DNA of 64,000 nucleotides from Pseudanabaena sp. ABRG5-3 (lineage in GTDB: Bacteria; Cyanobacteriota; Cyanobacteriia; Pseudanabaenales; Pseudanabaenaceae). The notes beneath the pieces are model-generated. The model made no database searches, was not told the DNA's origin, and saw nothing but the letters and a program-made list of their open reading frames with translations. Position numbers and translations under genes: made by a program. Numbering within the stretch: the stretch's first letter is position 1; every line of letters starts with the position of its first letter. Location: positions 3,160,048-3,224,047 of the forward strand of contig NZ_AP017560.1 in assembly GCF_003967015.1 (NCBI RefSeq), written 5' to 3'. Positions 7,918 through 16,227 of this stretch are shown here, in pieces.

Positions 7918-9044
7918 CGGCTAGGTCTCCCACCGATAACATTTTTATTCCATAACTCAGATAATGAATATTCTTCTAGCCAGTCTTCTAGATCTGTTTC
8001 AACTAACCTTTTAAAAGTAGATTCTCGCTCATTTCTTTCAACAACAATAATGTCTTCTGGTCCAAAACAATCCACTAATAATGGTGATTGAGTCGCTAAA
8101 ATTACTTGACAACGATTAGAAACACTATTAATTAAGCCTCCAATAATGCTAATAGCATAAGGATGTAAGCCTAACTCTGGTTCATCTAAAATTAAAACAT
8201 CAGGGAGGCTGTCAGGAGGTTGCAATAAAAGTGTTACTAGAGCCATTGCTCTTAACATTCCATCCGATGCTTGATCAGGGTTAAATACTAAGTCACTCCC
8301 TTTTTCTTTCCATTGTAAAAGTACTGTTTTACTCGTAGGATTTAGTACGAAATCTGCAAAAAATGGTGCAATTTGTGAAACTGTTTCTATAATTCTTTGG
8401 TAATAACGAGGTTCTTCTGATCTGATTCTTAAAAGAAATGATGCTAAATTACCAGCATCTTCTTTAAGACATTGATTGTCATCAGCATTCCACTTTATTT
8501 TGAATCTAGAAGTAGGTGAAGTGTTAAAATTTTGTATCAGGCTAGTGTTAAAATCTTGTATCAGCCTATAAATTTTTTTTGGTGTGAACATTGTAAATTC
8601 AAGCAGCTTTGACTCTCTATGACCTGATAGTAATGTCATCCAATCTGACCAAACATTAAGATGCATGGCATCAAAACTACGATATTTCTCTTCGGCAAAT
8701 ACAAATGTGTCCGATGCGGCATGAGAAAGTTTAAAAGCATAGTCAAATCTATCATTTTTAAAAGCATAGTCAAATTTATCTTTACTGACTTCAAATTCAA
8801 GTTTTGATTCAATTTGAGATGTAATTTCTGCTCCATCAAATAACAAAGAATTTGCACCTCCTGATTGTGCAACAAAAAGTTGCAATTCACCTTGAGATTG
8901 CATCATCCGATTCAATAACTTAAAAAAAGAAATAAAATTAGATTTACCTGAACCATTAGCGCCAATTAAAACGTTGATGGGAGATAAATCTAAATCTAGT
9001 TCTTTAATTGATTTAAAGCCTTTAATACTGATGTGTTTAAGCAT
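7914..9044 (-). CDS. AAA family ATPase, RecF/OLD-like (AAA_21)
   Basis: 376 aa. Walker A GANGSGKSNFISFF lies at residues 28-41 after the typical start MLKHISIKGFKSIKELDL. The signature region and Walker B are near the C-terminus (VLILDEPELGLHPYA), followed by ILATQSPLLVDCF, so this is an ABC-type head as in RecF, Rad50 and OLD nucleases. There is no fused TOPRIM domain; the next gene (DUF4276) fills that place. Two in-frame tandem duplications (8 and 9 codons) lie in the insert between the Walker motifs. HIP1 is absent from the gene, although one copy lies just upstream of its start. Likely role: sensor ATPase of a two-gene phage-defence pair, by analogy with OLD/Gabija/PARIS-like systems. 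Confidence 0.85.
   Translation of the reverse strand: MLKHISIKGFKSIKELDLDLSPINVLIGANGSGKSNFISFFKLLNRMMQSQGELQLFVAQSGGANSLLFDGAEITSQIESKLEFEVSKDKFDYAFKNDRFDYAFKLSHAASDTFVFAEEKYRSFDAMHLNVWSDWMTLLSGHRESKLLEFTMFTPKKIYRLIQDFNTSLIQNFNTSPTSRFKIKWNADDNQCLKEDAGNLASFLLRIRSEEPRYYQRIIETVSQIAPFFADFVLNPTSKTVLLQWKEKGSDLVFNPDQASDGMLRAMALVTLLLQPPDSLPDVLILDEPELGLHPYAISIIGGLINSVSNRCQVILATQSPLLVDCFGPEDIIVVERNERESTFKRLVETDLEDWLEEYSLSELWNKNVIGGRPSR
8521..8568. repeat. 24-bp tandem duplication inside the AAA ATPase gene
   Basis: Two adjacent 24-bp units (8521-8544 and 8545-8568) differ at two positions. They add eight codons in frame and encode the repeated LIQ/FNTS stretch of the ATPase. Confidence 0.9.
8730..8783. 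repeat. 27-bp tandem duplication inside the AAA ATPase gene
   Basis: Two adjacent 27-bp units (8730-8756 and 8757-8783) differ at only a few positions. They add nine codons in frame and encode the repeated FDYAFK segment. Confidence 0.9.
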
Positions 9045-9065
9045 GGCGATCGCACAATTTCACAC

Positions 9066-10385
9066 TTAGGGTTTGACAATCAAAATACCATAAGCATCAG
9101 GATTGAGATATTTGCGAACGGCGGCTTGGATGTCCTCTTTGGTGATGGATTTGATTAAATCGGGATAATTTAAGGCTGGCTCTAGCGAACCGACAATGCG
9201 ATCGTAATAGCCATAGATGCCTGCGCGTTCTTTCGGTGACTCATTGCCGAAGATAAAGCGATTGCTGACTTGAGTGCGAATCTTGGCAAGCTCCTCATCA
9301 GTGACAGGTACTTCATGTAGTTGGCGAATATGCTCGCGAATCGCTTCCTCCACGATCGCTACATCCTCAACATTTAACTTGGCAAATACTTGGAAATTGC
9401 CCTGCCAACGCATTGCCGAATTACTAACAGAAATGCGATCGACGATCCGCCGATTTTCGCGCAAGTCCTGCACCATCCGCGAAGTACGTCCACTTCCGAG
9501 AATATTCGCCAGAATACTCAGAGGATAGGTTTCTGATAGCTCAGTCAAGCCAGAAACGCGCCATGTCATGCTTAATCGGGCTTGCTTGAGGCTGGTATCG
9601 GTTACTTCGCGCCGCACAATTTCTGTAAAGGGCTTTTCGGGAGTGAAAGTCTTAGACTGAGGTTTATCAGCGATCGCATCTCCTTCAAAATATTTAGCGA
9701 TCACACCGATCATCTCGCTTACAGGCAAATTGCCGACCACTGCGATCGTCATATTTTGCGGCGCATACCATTTACGATGAAAAGCTTTCATCTGCTCGGA
9801 GGTAACTTTTTCGATTACATCAACGGGTCCCAACACCGCACGGCGATAGGGCAACTGCTCATAGACCAATTCGGAAATATGGCGATAAATACGGCGATCT
9901 GGATTGTCTTCACTACGGCGAATTTCCTCTAGCACCACATGGCGTTCACGCTGAAACTCCTCATCGGGAATGCTAGCCTTTAGAACTATATCCAGTTGTA
10001 AAGGCGCAAGTTTTGCGAAATCTTTAGGCGCAACATTGATATAAAAATGCGTGTAGTCCTGACTGGTTGCCGCATTGGTATTACCGCCGTGTGATTCGAT
10101 CGCCTGTTCAAATTCTCCCAAAGCAAGGCGATCGCTACCCTTGAAAACCATATGTTCAAGGAAATGCGCCATTCCGTTAATGTCATCGCTCTCTACGGCA
10201 GAGCCAACATCAACCCAAATACTCAGGTTGACTGCATCCACAGGAATCTGTTCGGCAATAATCTTAATCCCGTTGGGCAGAATATGTTGAGTGGGCGCAG
10301 ATAGCTGCGCTCTAGTAGCTAGATCATTGAGTGCATGATCGGTCACAGCTACATCTAACCGACGCGGAACGACGATCGCTGGCAT
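9066..10385 (-). CDS. M16 family zinc peptidase (processing-peptidase-like)
   Basis: 439 aa. The inverted zinc motif HxxEH is at His74-Glu77-His78 (AHFLEHMVFKGS), with the downstream glutamate in HVVLEEIRRSEDNP, so the active site is complete. The N-terminal M16 domain is followed by the C-terminal M16_C domain (residues about 190-370, typical AVVGNLPVSEM start). Bacterial M16B peptidases degrade short or signal-derived peptides; cyanobacteria usually carry two of them in tandem, one often catalytically dead. Only one is here. No signal peptide is seen, so it may be cytoplasmic or soluble. Confidence 0.9.
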   Translation of the reverse strand: MPAIVVPRRLDVAVTDHALNDLATRAQLSAPTQHILPNGIKIIAEQIPVDAVNLSIWVDVGSAVESDDINGMAHFLEHMVFKGSDRLALGEFEQAIESHGGNTNAATSQDYTHFYINVAPKDFAKLAPLQLDIVLKASIPDEEFQRERHVVLEEIRRSEDNPDRRIYRHISELVYEQLPYRRAVLGPVDVIEKVTSEQMKAFHRKWYAPQNMTIAVVGNLPVSEMIGVIAKYFEGDAIADKPQSKTFTPEKPFTEIVRREVTDTSLKQARLSMTWRVSGLTELSETYPLSILANILGSGRTSRMVQDLRENRRIVDRISVSNSAMRWQGNFQVFAKLNVEDVAIVEEAIREHIRQLHEVPVTDEELAKIRTQVSNRFIFGNESPKERAGIYGYYDRIVGSLEPALNYPDLIKSITKEDIQAAVRKYLNPDAYGILIVKP

Positions 10386-10462
10386 GGCAAAATTAGGGTT
10401 TTACTAAATTTTTTAAATAAAAAGCAGAATCGAGCGAAATTAAGTTTTTTATATCAGGGTTT

Positions 10463-10507
10463 TAGTATCAGGATGGGCGACACTAAGTGCCGTCCATCCT
10501 GATACTA
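10463..10507. repeat. Intergenic palindrome
   Basis: A 14-bp perfect outer stem (10463-10476 with 10494-10507) continues inward through a G-T pair to a small TAA loop. It lies in the 239-bp gap between the TPR gene and the M16 gene and is not adjacent to a stop codon. Confidence 0.75.
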
Positions 10508-10624
10508 ATTTAAAGTTATACCAATTTAGGGAGGTGTTGTTACAACCTCCTCAAATCAAGTTCTTGTTAGCTGAATTAAAAAAATACACATCGACAGAAT
10601 TTGCGAGGCAAAACCGTTCGATAT

Positions 10625-11653
10625 TTACAATCTTTCTAGTTCCTGCAATTTGTAATAAGCTTCTCGCAGGGGCAAGCTTGTATTATCTCCTAGCATAGCA
10701 GCAAAATCATAGGACTCTTGGTACGCAGCGCGTGCTTTTGGCAGATTTCCAAAAGATAGGTACAAATCACCTAGATATCGCTGCACGATCGAGGCGGTTT
10801 CGCGATCACCCATTACCAAAGCCAAGCTAGATCGGTTTTGCAATAGCTCTTCAATGCGATAGAAGTTAGGCACTTCGAGATAAGCAGCAATAATGCGATC
10901 GCTAGCTACCGACATCAGTTTGTAATTGCGATGTTGGCGAGCGATCGTCAGTGCCATGCCATAGTCGGTGATGGCAGCTTTGTAGTTGTCCAAAGCCATC
11001 AAACTATCGCCACTATTGACGTATGTATAGCCTTCTCCGATCGCTTCACGGATGGGATGCACTTTAATCGATGCGTAATATTGTTTGAGAGCTTCTAAAT
11101 GATTGCCATAGCGCTCTGCAATTAAACCTTTGTTATTTAAAGCGATCGCTGTATTCAGCCCTTGCTCGTTTTGGGTAGATAGCTCAAGGGTTGCCTTGTT
11201 TAGTTTTGAGGCAGATTCTAACTTGCCTTGAGCAATCTCAAAACTTACTAAGTTATTCGAGCTTTCGAGCTTTGCCCCATTATCTTGCAAAGTATTGGCA
11301 TAGCCGATGCGCTGACGACTGGTATCTTGAGCCGCATTGCTTGCCCCCAGTAATTCATAGGCATCACTCACTCGCGCCAGAGTATAGGAAATTGCGGCTT
11401 GGTCATTAACGCGCCGATAGTAACCGATCGCATAGAGCCAAGTTTTAATTGCTTCTCGGGGTTTGCCGTCCTTAAGTTGCGTATAGCCAACATCCAACAA
11501 GCGATCGGCTTCATCTCGTACCGCCCGATTTTCGGGATTGATCGTTACTTGTTGTGACTGCATTGGCATTGGCACTACGATCGCCCCAACAAAGGCTGCC
11601 AAAATCGTCGCCCCAATGTTAGCAACCGACATTTTCTGACGCTTTCTATACAT
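10625..11653 (-). CDS. Tetratricopeptide-repeat protein with N-terminal export signal
   Basis: 342 aa. Residues 1-34 have a basic start (MYRKRQK) and a hydrophobic stretch (GATILAAFVGAIVVP) that reads as a signal peptide or membrane anchor. The rest is made of helical TPR units, for example ADRLLDVGYTQLKDGKPREA, NNKGLIAERYGNHLEALKQY and YLGDLYLSFGNLPKARAAYQ. TPR proteins are scaffolds for complexes; the partner is unknown. An internal ATG 21 nt downstream is a possible alternative start. The gene is monocistronic. Confidence 0.8.
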   Translation of the reverse strand: MYRKRQKMSVANIGATILAAFVGAIVVPMPMQSQQVTINPENRAVRDEADRLLDVGYTQLKDGKPREAIKTWLYAIGYYRRVNDQAAISYTLARVSDAYELLGASNAAQDTSRQRIGYANTLQDNGAKLESSNNLVSFEIAQGKLESASKLNKATLELSTQNEQGLNTAIALNNKGLIAERYGNHLEALKQYYASIKVHPIREAIGEGYTYVNSGDSLMALDNYKAAITDYGMALTIARQHRNYKLMSVASDRIIAAYLEVPNFYRIEELLQNRSSLALVMGDRETASIVQRYLGDLYLSFGNLPKARAAYQESYDFAAMLGDNTSLPLREAYYKLQELERL

Positions 11654-11744
11654 ATCCCTACATCCTCACCAATAAGGTGGACATATTGTAGCGACATAAA
11701 AGCAGTTTTTTCTAGAAGTTTTCTGACTTTTTATGACATAACTC

Positions 11745-11781
11745 ACATGGATGAGTAGCGCTTCGCGCTACTCATCCATGT
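11745..11781. repeat. Intergenic palindrome
   Basis: A 17-bp perfect stem with a 3-nt TTC loop and a GCGC core. It lies between the divergent TPR and Uma2 genes, where no terminator is needed, so it is better read as a repeat element. Confidence 0.8.
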
Positions 11782-11826
11782 AATAAGGCTTTGGTATAAT
11801 TTAGGCTAAGCATTTTGAGGAAATCT

Positions 11827-12465
11827 ATGATTACACTCACACAGCCAAGATCTGATTCAGAAATATCCCAAGAAACGAATCTAGAACTAAATTTTGACCA
11901 GTTTTTGGCGCAATGTCCTGAAGATGGTCGCTATGAATTAGTGGACGGCAAAATGGTAAAAATCTTAGCAACCAGAATTCATTACGATGTTGCTTGGCTA
12001 ATTTTGAAAAGCTTTGACCGAGAGATTGACCGTTTAAATTTAAACTACGTGGTTAATGACGTGGCGGCAGTTTTAACCACAAATAAGAAAGGTAAAGAAC
12101 AGGGCAGACATCCAGATGTCAGCGTAATTAATCGCGATCTGTGGCGTAGCGATCGCCTTGATCATCGGGGTATTCGAGAACCAATTCAGCTTGCCGTTGA
12201 GGTGGTGTCAACGAATTGGGAAGATGACTATATTGACAAGCTTGATGAATACGAGCGTTTAGGCATCCCTGAATATTGGATTGTGGATTATTTAGCGATC
12301 GGTTCGCGCAACTATTTGGGAGAACCAAAACTTCCTTCTGTGCTGATATTTACCCTAGATGCTGAAAGGAAATATCAAATGACCAGATTTCAAAATAGCG
12401 ATCGCCTAATTTCCGCAACATTTCCAGAATTAAATCTCACCGTCGAGCAGATTATGGCGGCTTAA
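11827..12465 (+). CDS. Uma2 family (DUF820) endonuclease-like protein
   Basis: About 212 aa from the ATG at 11827, which has a GAGG ribosome site 6 nt upstream; the TTG at 11815 is less likely. The Uma2 fold is a PD-(D/E)xK restriction-endonuclease relative very common in cyanobacteria. Visible family marks are FLAQCPEDGRYELVDGKMVK at the start, the acidic HPDVSVI and the core LAVEVVSTN...DDYIDKLDEYERLGIPEYWIVD. The biological role of these genes is not settled. A second member of the family lies at 30575-31138. An AT-rich gap with a palindrome lies upstream. Confidence 0.85.
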   Translation: MITLTQPRSDSEISQETNLELNFDQFLAQCPEDGRYELVDGKMVKILATRIHYDVAWLILKSFDREIDRLNLNYVVNDVAAVLTTNKKGKEQGRHPDVSVINRDLWRSDRLDHRGIREPIQLAVEVVSTNWEDDYIDKLDEYERLGIPEYWIVDYLAIGSRNYLGEPKLPSVLIFTLDAERKYQMTRFQNSDRLISATFPELNLTVEQIMAA

Positions 12466-12499
12466 ATCTAATGAGTGGCGACGCTTCGAGCTGTCCCCA

Positions 12500-13699
12500 T
12501 TAAGTCACGCTCAAAACCAATCCCTTGAGATAAGCACCTTCAGGATGAAAAATACTTGTAGGATGATCGGGGGGATGATTAAGATGATCCAAAATGCGAA
12601 TAGTCCGACCCGACTCGATCGCCGCCGCCGTCACTGCTCCTGTGAAATTCTCCACATTCACCACCTGCGAACAGGAAAAAGTAAAGAGCAATCCACCACT
12701 TTTTAGCTTAGACATCGCCTGTAAATTTAAGCGCTTGTATGCCTGCATAGCTGAATGTCTCGCGGATAAACTTTTGGCAAAAGCGGGAGGGTCAAGCACG
12801 ATCGCCTCATAATCAGAGTCGCATTGCTTTAAAAAATCAAAGACATCACCTGTAAAGGATTTGTGAATAGCTTGGCGATCGCGATCAAAATTTGCAGCAA
12901 TATTGCGCTCAGTCCATTCCATCGCCTTCGCTGAACTATCAATCGAATGTACTTCCTTTGCGCCTGCCGCCACTGCATAAACCGAGAAACCACCCGAATA
13001 GCAGAAGGTATTTAAAACCTTTTTACTAGTCGCATACTTCCCAAACATTCGTCGATTTTCTCTTTGATCTAAGAAAAATCCTGTTTTCTGACCTTTTTCC
13101 CAATCGACAATAAAGCGATGTCCATATTCCAAAACTTCCGCACTATCAACAGATTTTTCGCCAATCAATAAACCATCCTGAGACTGGGTTTGTGATTTGC
13201 GCGAAAGCGTCGCCGAGCTTTTGTCATATACAGCAACTAAGCGATCGCCATAGATATCCTTCAAGATTTCCGCAATGTCCTGACGATAGCGATAGGTTCC
13301 TAACGAATGACACTGCAAAACCGCCGTATCACCATACACATCAATAATTAATCCTGCTAAGCCATCCCCTTCGGAATTAATCAACCGATAGCAATTAGTT
13401 TCAGGATTATCGATTAAGCCTAATTGTTGTCTTAAAAAAAAAGCTTGCTTCAGGCGATCGCGCAATAAACTCTGCATCGACTCCACAGGCTGAAACGATA
13501 GCACCTTAATCGCAATGCTACCCATGCCCCACAAGCCGATCGCTAAAAATCTGCCATCCTCGCTATAGGCTTCAACTAAATCGCCATCATGAACTTCTCC
13601 TTGCATTTTGGCGATCGCACCTGAAAAGATCCAAGGATGAAAACGCTGAACCGCATCGACTTTTTTACGATGAATAATCGCACGGGGCAACGATGGCAT
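12500..13699 (-). CDS. rlmI: 23S rRNA (cytosine-5-)-methyltransferase RlmI
   Basis: 399 aa, close to the usual length. The N-terminal PUA domain (residues 1-75, ending GLWGMGSIAIKVLSF) is followed by the linker motif GQKTGFFLDQRENRR and a Rossmann SAM-binding domain (NTFCYSGGFSVYAVAAGA). Catalytic motifs are LDPPAFAKS and FSCSQVVN with the nucleophilic cysteine. RlmI methylates C1962 of 23S rRNA in E. coli. It stands alone, convergent with the Uma2 gene. Confidence 0.9.
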   Translation of the reverse strand: MPSLPRAIIHRKKVDAVQRFHPWIFSGAIAKMQGEVHDGDLVEAYSEDGRFLAIGLWGMGSIAIKVLSFQPVESMQSLLRDRLKQAFFLRQQLGLIDNPETNCYRLINSEGDGLAGLIIDVYGDTAVLQCHSLGTYRYRQDIAEILKDIYGDRLVAVYDKSSATLSRKSQTQSQDGLLIGEKSVDSAEVLEYGHRFIVDWEKGQKTGFFLDQRENRRMFGKYATSKKVLNTFCYSGGFSVYAVAAGAKEVHSIDSSAKAMEWTERNIAANFDRDRQAIHKSFTGDVFDFLKQCDSDYEAIVLDPPAFAKSLSARHSAMQAYKRLNLQAMSKLKSGGLLFTFSCSQVVNVENFTGAVTAAAIESGRTIRILDHLNHPPDHPTSIFHPEGAYLKGLVLSVT

Positions 13700-13760
13700 A
13701 GCTAATTACTTTAATTTACACAGGTTTTTAACCATAGCATAAGTAGCTACACTCCAATAA

Positions 13761-13894
13761 CTGTGGCGCGTGCGCCACAGACAAATCAAAGCCCAAATAT
13801 CGTGAGGCGGAGCTTCCGCTCCGCCTCACGATATTTGGGCTTCATGTCCTCAAGAATGGCAACAGCTATAAAAGCAGTGCTAAGCGCTGCTTTT
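13761..13894. repeat. Cluster of three palindromes upstream of fur
   Basis: Three palindromes are seen: a 9-bp stem at 13761-13780 (CTGTGGCGC arms); a 23-bp perfect stem at 13791-13840 with GCCCAAATATCG outer arms and a TTCC loop; and an imperfect 11-bp stem at 13870-13894. A segment at 13846-13870 (TGTCCT ... CAGCTATA) matches segments at 19265-19292 and 32021-32048, so part of this region belongs to a dispersed element. Confidence 0.8.
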
Positions 13895-13935
13895 AATTAT
13901 GCTATTCTCAAGAAGCTATCGTTATTGATAATGCT

Positions 13936-14397
13936 ATGACTTCTGTGGAGACCACCTATTCACCTGAAGCCCTCAAGGCTGAACTTAATTCCAAAGGTTG
14001 TCGTATGACACCCCAGCGCGAAGTGATTTTAAGTACATTCCAGACCCTTCCTGAAGGTGAACACTTAAGCGCCGAGGATCTATATGAACGACTAAAAACA
14101 CAGGGTGAGAATATCAGCCTTTCGACTATATACCGTACCGTCAAAATGATGGCTCGCATGGGCATTTTGCGTGAACTAGAACTCACTGAGGACCATAAAC
14201 ATTATGAAATTAATCAGCCCAAGCCTCACCATCATCACCATTTAGTTTGTGTAAAAACCAATCGCGTGATTGAGTTTAAAAACGACCAGATTCTCACAAT
14301 TAGCAAAAAAGTTGCTGACAAATATGGCTTCTCTGTCCTAGATTGCCAACTAACAATTATTGGAGTCAGCCCAGAAGGGCAACGCTCGATTTTTTAA
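13936..14397 (+). CDS. Fur family transcriptional regulator, FurA-like, lacking CxxC motifs
   Basis: 153 aa. The winged-helix DNA-binding half (LKAELNSKGCRMTPQREVIL, then SLSTIYRTVKMMARMGILRE) and the His-rich metal site (HKHYEINQPKPHHHHHLVC) match cyanobacterial FurA, the iron-responsive repressor. FurA proteins I know carry two CxxC pairs in the C-terminal half; here the first pair is C105-V-K-T108 and the second is S145-P-E-G148, so three of four cysteines are gone. This would remove the structural zinc or redox site. FurA-like is the best name; a distinct paralogue is possible. An AT-rich TATTGATAAT stretch just upstream resembles half a Fur box, which would fit autoregulation. Confidence 0.85.
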   Translation: MTSVETTYSPEALKAELNSKGCRMTPQREVILSTFQTLPEGEHLSAEDLYERLKTQGENISLSTIYRTVKMMARMGILRELELTEDHKHYEINQPKPHHHHHLVCVKTNRVIEFKNDQILTISKKVADKYGFSVLDCQLTIIGVSPEGQRSIF

Positions 14398-14404
14398 ATG
14401 ATTT

Positions 14405-14866
14405 CTAGCTAGCGGCTGATTGATTTTCTTTTGCAAAATCCGCTTGGGCATAAACGCGGAATCTCTCTAGATCTTCTTGTAGGGTCGATTCTACGAGTTG
14501 TCCTAAAAACAAATTATCCATCAACTGTCCGATCGCAGGTATAGCATAAGCAATACTCAGCTTTACTATAGTTACATTATTCGGGCGACCGTAAAAGCGC
14601 ACTGCTCCACGATTAGGTAATCCCCCAATCGACTCCCATTGCATAATTTGGTTGGGAATTTGTTTAAGAATCCGAGATTTCCAGGTAAAAGTTAAACCGT
14701 TTGTGCCAAGCTTCCAAGCCGATATCTCAGGATCATCTGTTATGACTACGGAGTCGATCCACTTCATCCAACGGGGCATTGCGCTTAAGTCTGACCATAG
14801 CGACCACGCATATTCCACGGGAATAGTTACTTCAGTTTGGACGGTATGTTCTAGCCAGTCACTCAT
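14405..14866 (-). CDS. SRPBCC (cyclase/dehydrase-like) ligand-binding protein
   Basis: 153 aa. The opening VQTEVTIPVEYAWSLWSDL, then MPRWMKWIDSV and the closing long amphipathic helix (LVESTLQEDLERFRVYAQA) follow the START/SRPBCC helix-grip fold. Members of this group bind lipids, quinones or hydrophobic ligands; the closest cyanobacterial proteins are labelled cyclase/dehydrase, with unproven activity. The gene ends 7 nt from the fur stop in convergent orientation. Confidence 0.8.
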   Translation of the reverse strand: MSDWLEHTVQTEVTIPVEYAWSLWSDLSAMPRWMKWIDSVVITDDPEISAWKLGTNGLTFTWKSRILKQIPNQIMQWESIGGLPNRGAVRFYGRPNNVTIVKLSIAYAIPAIGQLMDNLFLGQLVESTLQEDLERFRVYAQADFAKENQSAAS

Positions 14867-14958
14867 TGGATAATAGTTAATTGTTAATAATTGTTATCTA
14901 TACCAATCATATCCCAGATTTCGTATAGGAAAGAAAGCCCCCAAAAGGTTGAATTTTA

Positions 14959-14993
14959 AAGAGGGGTACGGCGCAAAGCGCCGCACCCCTCTT
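14959..14993. repeat. Intergenic palindrome
   Basis: A 16-bp stem with one mismatch and an AAA loop, with a CGGCGC core of the type found in many other palindromes of the window. Confidence 0.75.
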
Positions 14994-15005
14994 CTGGGGT
15001 TTAAA

Positions 15006-15064
15006 ACCTGAGAAGAATATGAATGACAGCGCGAATCGCGCTGTCATTCATATTCTTCTCAGGT
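15006..15064. repeat. 28-bp perfect palindrome
   Basis: The left arm 15006-15033 pairs perfectly with 15037-15064 around a 3-nt AAT loop; the centre is a GCGCG/CGCGC core. It is one of the two longest perfect stems in the window and lies upstream of mreB, not at a gene end. Confidence 0.9.
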
Positions 15065-15190
15065 AAACGTGGTGATAACCATAAAAGTAATGTACCGCTT
15101 AGGGAATAGTCATAAGACTAGACTAAGTGACAACAATCGTAATAAAATGTTAAGACGACATAGCTAGTTTGACCACTGGAAGAGTTTACT

Positions 15191-16216
15191 GTGGGTTTAT
15201 TACGCCATTTTACAAAAGATATCGGCATTGACCTCGGTACTGCCAACACACTTATTTATGTGTCTGGTGAAGGTATCGTGTTGCAAGAGCCATCAGTTGT
15301 TGCGATCGATCAACGAGACAAAACTGCCTACGCAGTTGGAGATGAAGCAAACAAAATGATCGGGCGCACACCTGGTGACATTATTGCCGTGCGTCCTCTT
15401 AAAGACGGTGTAATTGCTGATTTTGACTCAGCCGAATTGATGTTGCGAGCCTTCATCCAAAAAGTCAAAAAAGGGGTTTTTAATCCTCGAATTGCGATCG
15501 GTATTCCTAGCGGTGTTACAGGCGTAGAATGGCGAGCCGTCATGGATGCTGCTCGTCGCGCTGGAGCTAGCGAAGTTTACCCAATTGACGAACCCATTGC
15601 CGCAGCGATCGGTGCAGGGCTACCTGTAACAGAAGCCACAGGTAACATGATCATCGATATTGGTGGTGGTACTACTGAAGTTGCCGTCATGAGTTTACAA
15701 GGGATTGTCTTGAGCGAATCTGTGCGTGTTGCAGGGGATGAACTCAGCGAAGCAATCATGAAGTACATGAAGACTGTGCATAACCTCGTTGTCGGGGAAC
15801 GTACTTCTGAAGAAATCAAAATCAAAATTGGTTCTGCTTATCCAATTAAAGAAGAAACTTCGATGGAAGTAAGAGGTTTACACCTATTGTCGGGCTTGCC
15901 TCGTACCGTCACCGTCAAGTCTTCGGAAATCCGTGAAAGCATGAGTGAGCCACTCTCAGTCATTATCGAAGCAGTGAAACGCACTCTCGAACGCACGCCT
16001 CCTGAACTTGCCGCCGATATTATCGATCGCGGCATCATGTTAGCTGGTGGTGGTGCATTGCTCAATGGCATTGACACCCTAATCAGTCATGAAACTGGAA
16101 TTGTGACGCATATTGCTCCAGCGCCACTTAACTGTGTGGTAATTGGCGCTGGTCGTGTACTCGAAGATTATAAGAATCTTGGTCGTGTATTAACCAGCCG
16201 TTTGAAAAGTTTATAG
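15191..16216 (+). CDS. mreB: Rod shape-determining protein MreB
   Basis: 341 aa, starting at GTG. Actin-fold motifs are clear: phosphate 1 GIDLGTANT, phosphate 2 MIIDIGGGTTEVAVMSLQG and the adenosine motif MLAGGGALLNGID. MreB forms membrane-bound filaments that guide lateral peptidoglycan synthesis with MreC, MreD, RodA and PBP2. It is the first gene of an mreBCD operon, 11 nt ahead of mreC. Several palindromes lie upstream of the start. Confidence 0.97.
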   Translation: MGLLRHFTKDIGIDLGTANTLIYVSGEGIVLQEPSVVAIDQRDKTAYAVGDEANKMIGRTPGDIIAVRPLKDGVIADFDSAELMLRAFIQKVKKGVFNPRIAIGIPSGVTGVEWRAVMDAARRAGASEVYPIDEPIAAAIGAGLPVTEATGNMIIDIGGGTTEVAVMSLQGIVLSESVRVAGDELSEAIMKYMKTVHNLVVGERTSEEIKIKIGSAYPIKEETSMEVRGLHLLSGLPRTVTVKSSEIRESMSEPLSVIIEAVKRTLERTPPELAADIIDRGIMLAGGGALLNGIDTLISHETGIVTHIAPAPLNCVVIGAGRVLEDYKNLGRVLTSRLKSL

Positions 16217-16227
16217 GTAACTTTTTC

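Larger units (their letters stand above)
14867..15190. other. Gene-free gap upstream of mreB
   Basis: This 324-bp gap holds two palindromes (listed separately) and then about 125 bp of AT-rich DNA ahead of mreB, which should contain the mreBCD promoter. I see no clear -35/-10 pair and no small gene. Confidence 0.7.
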
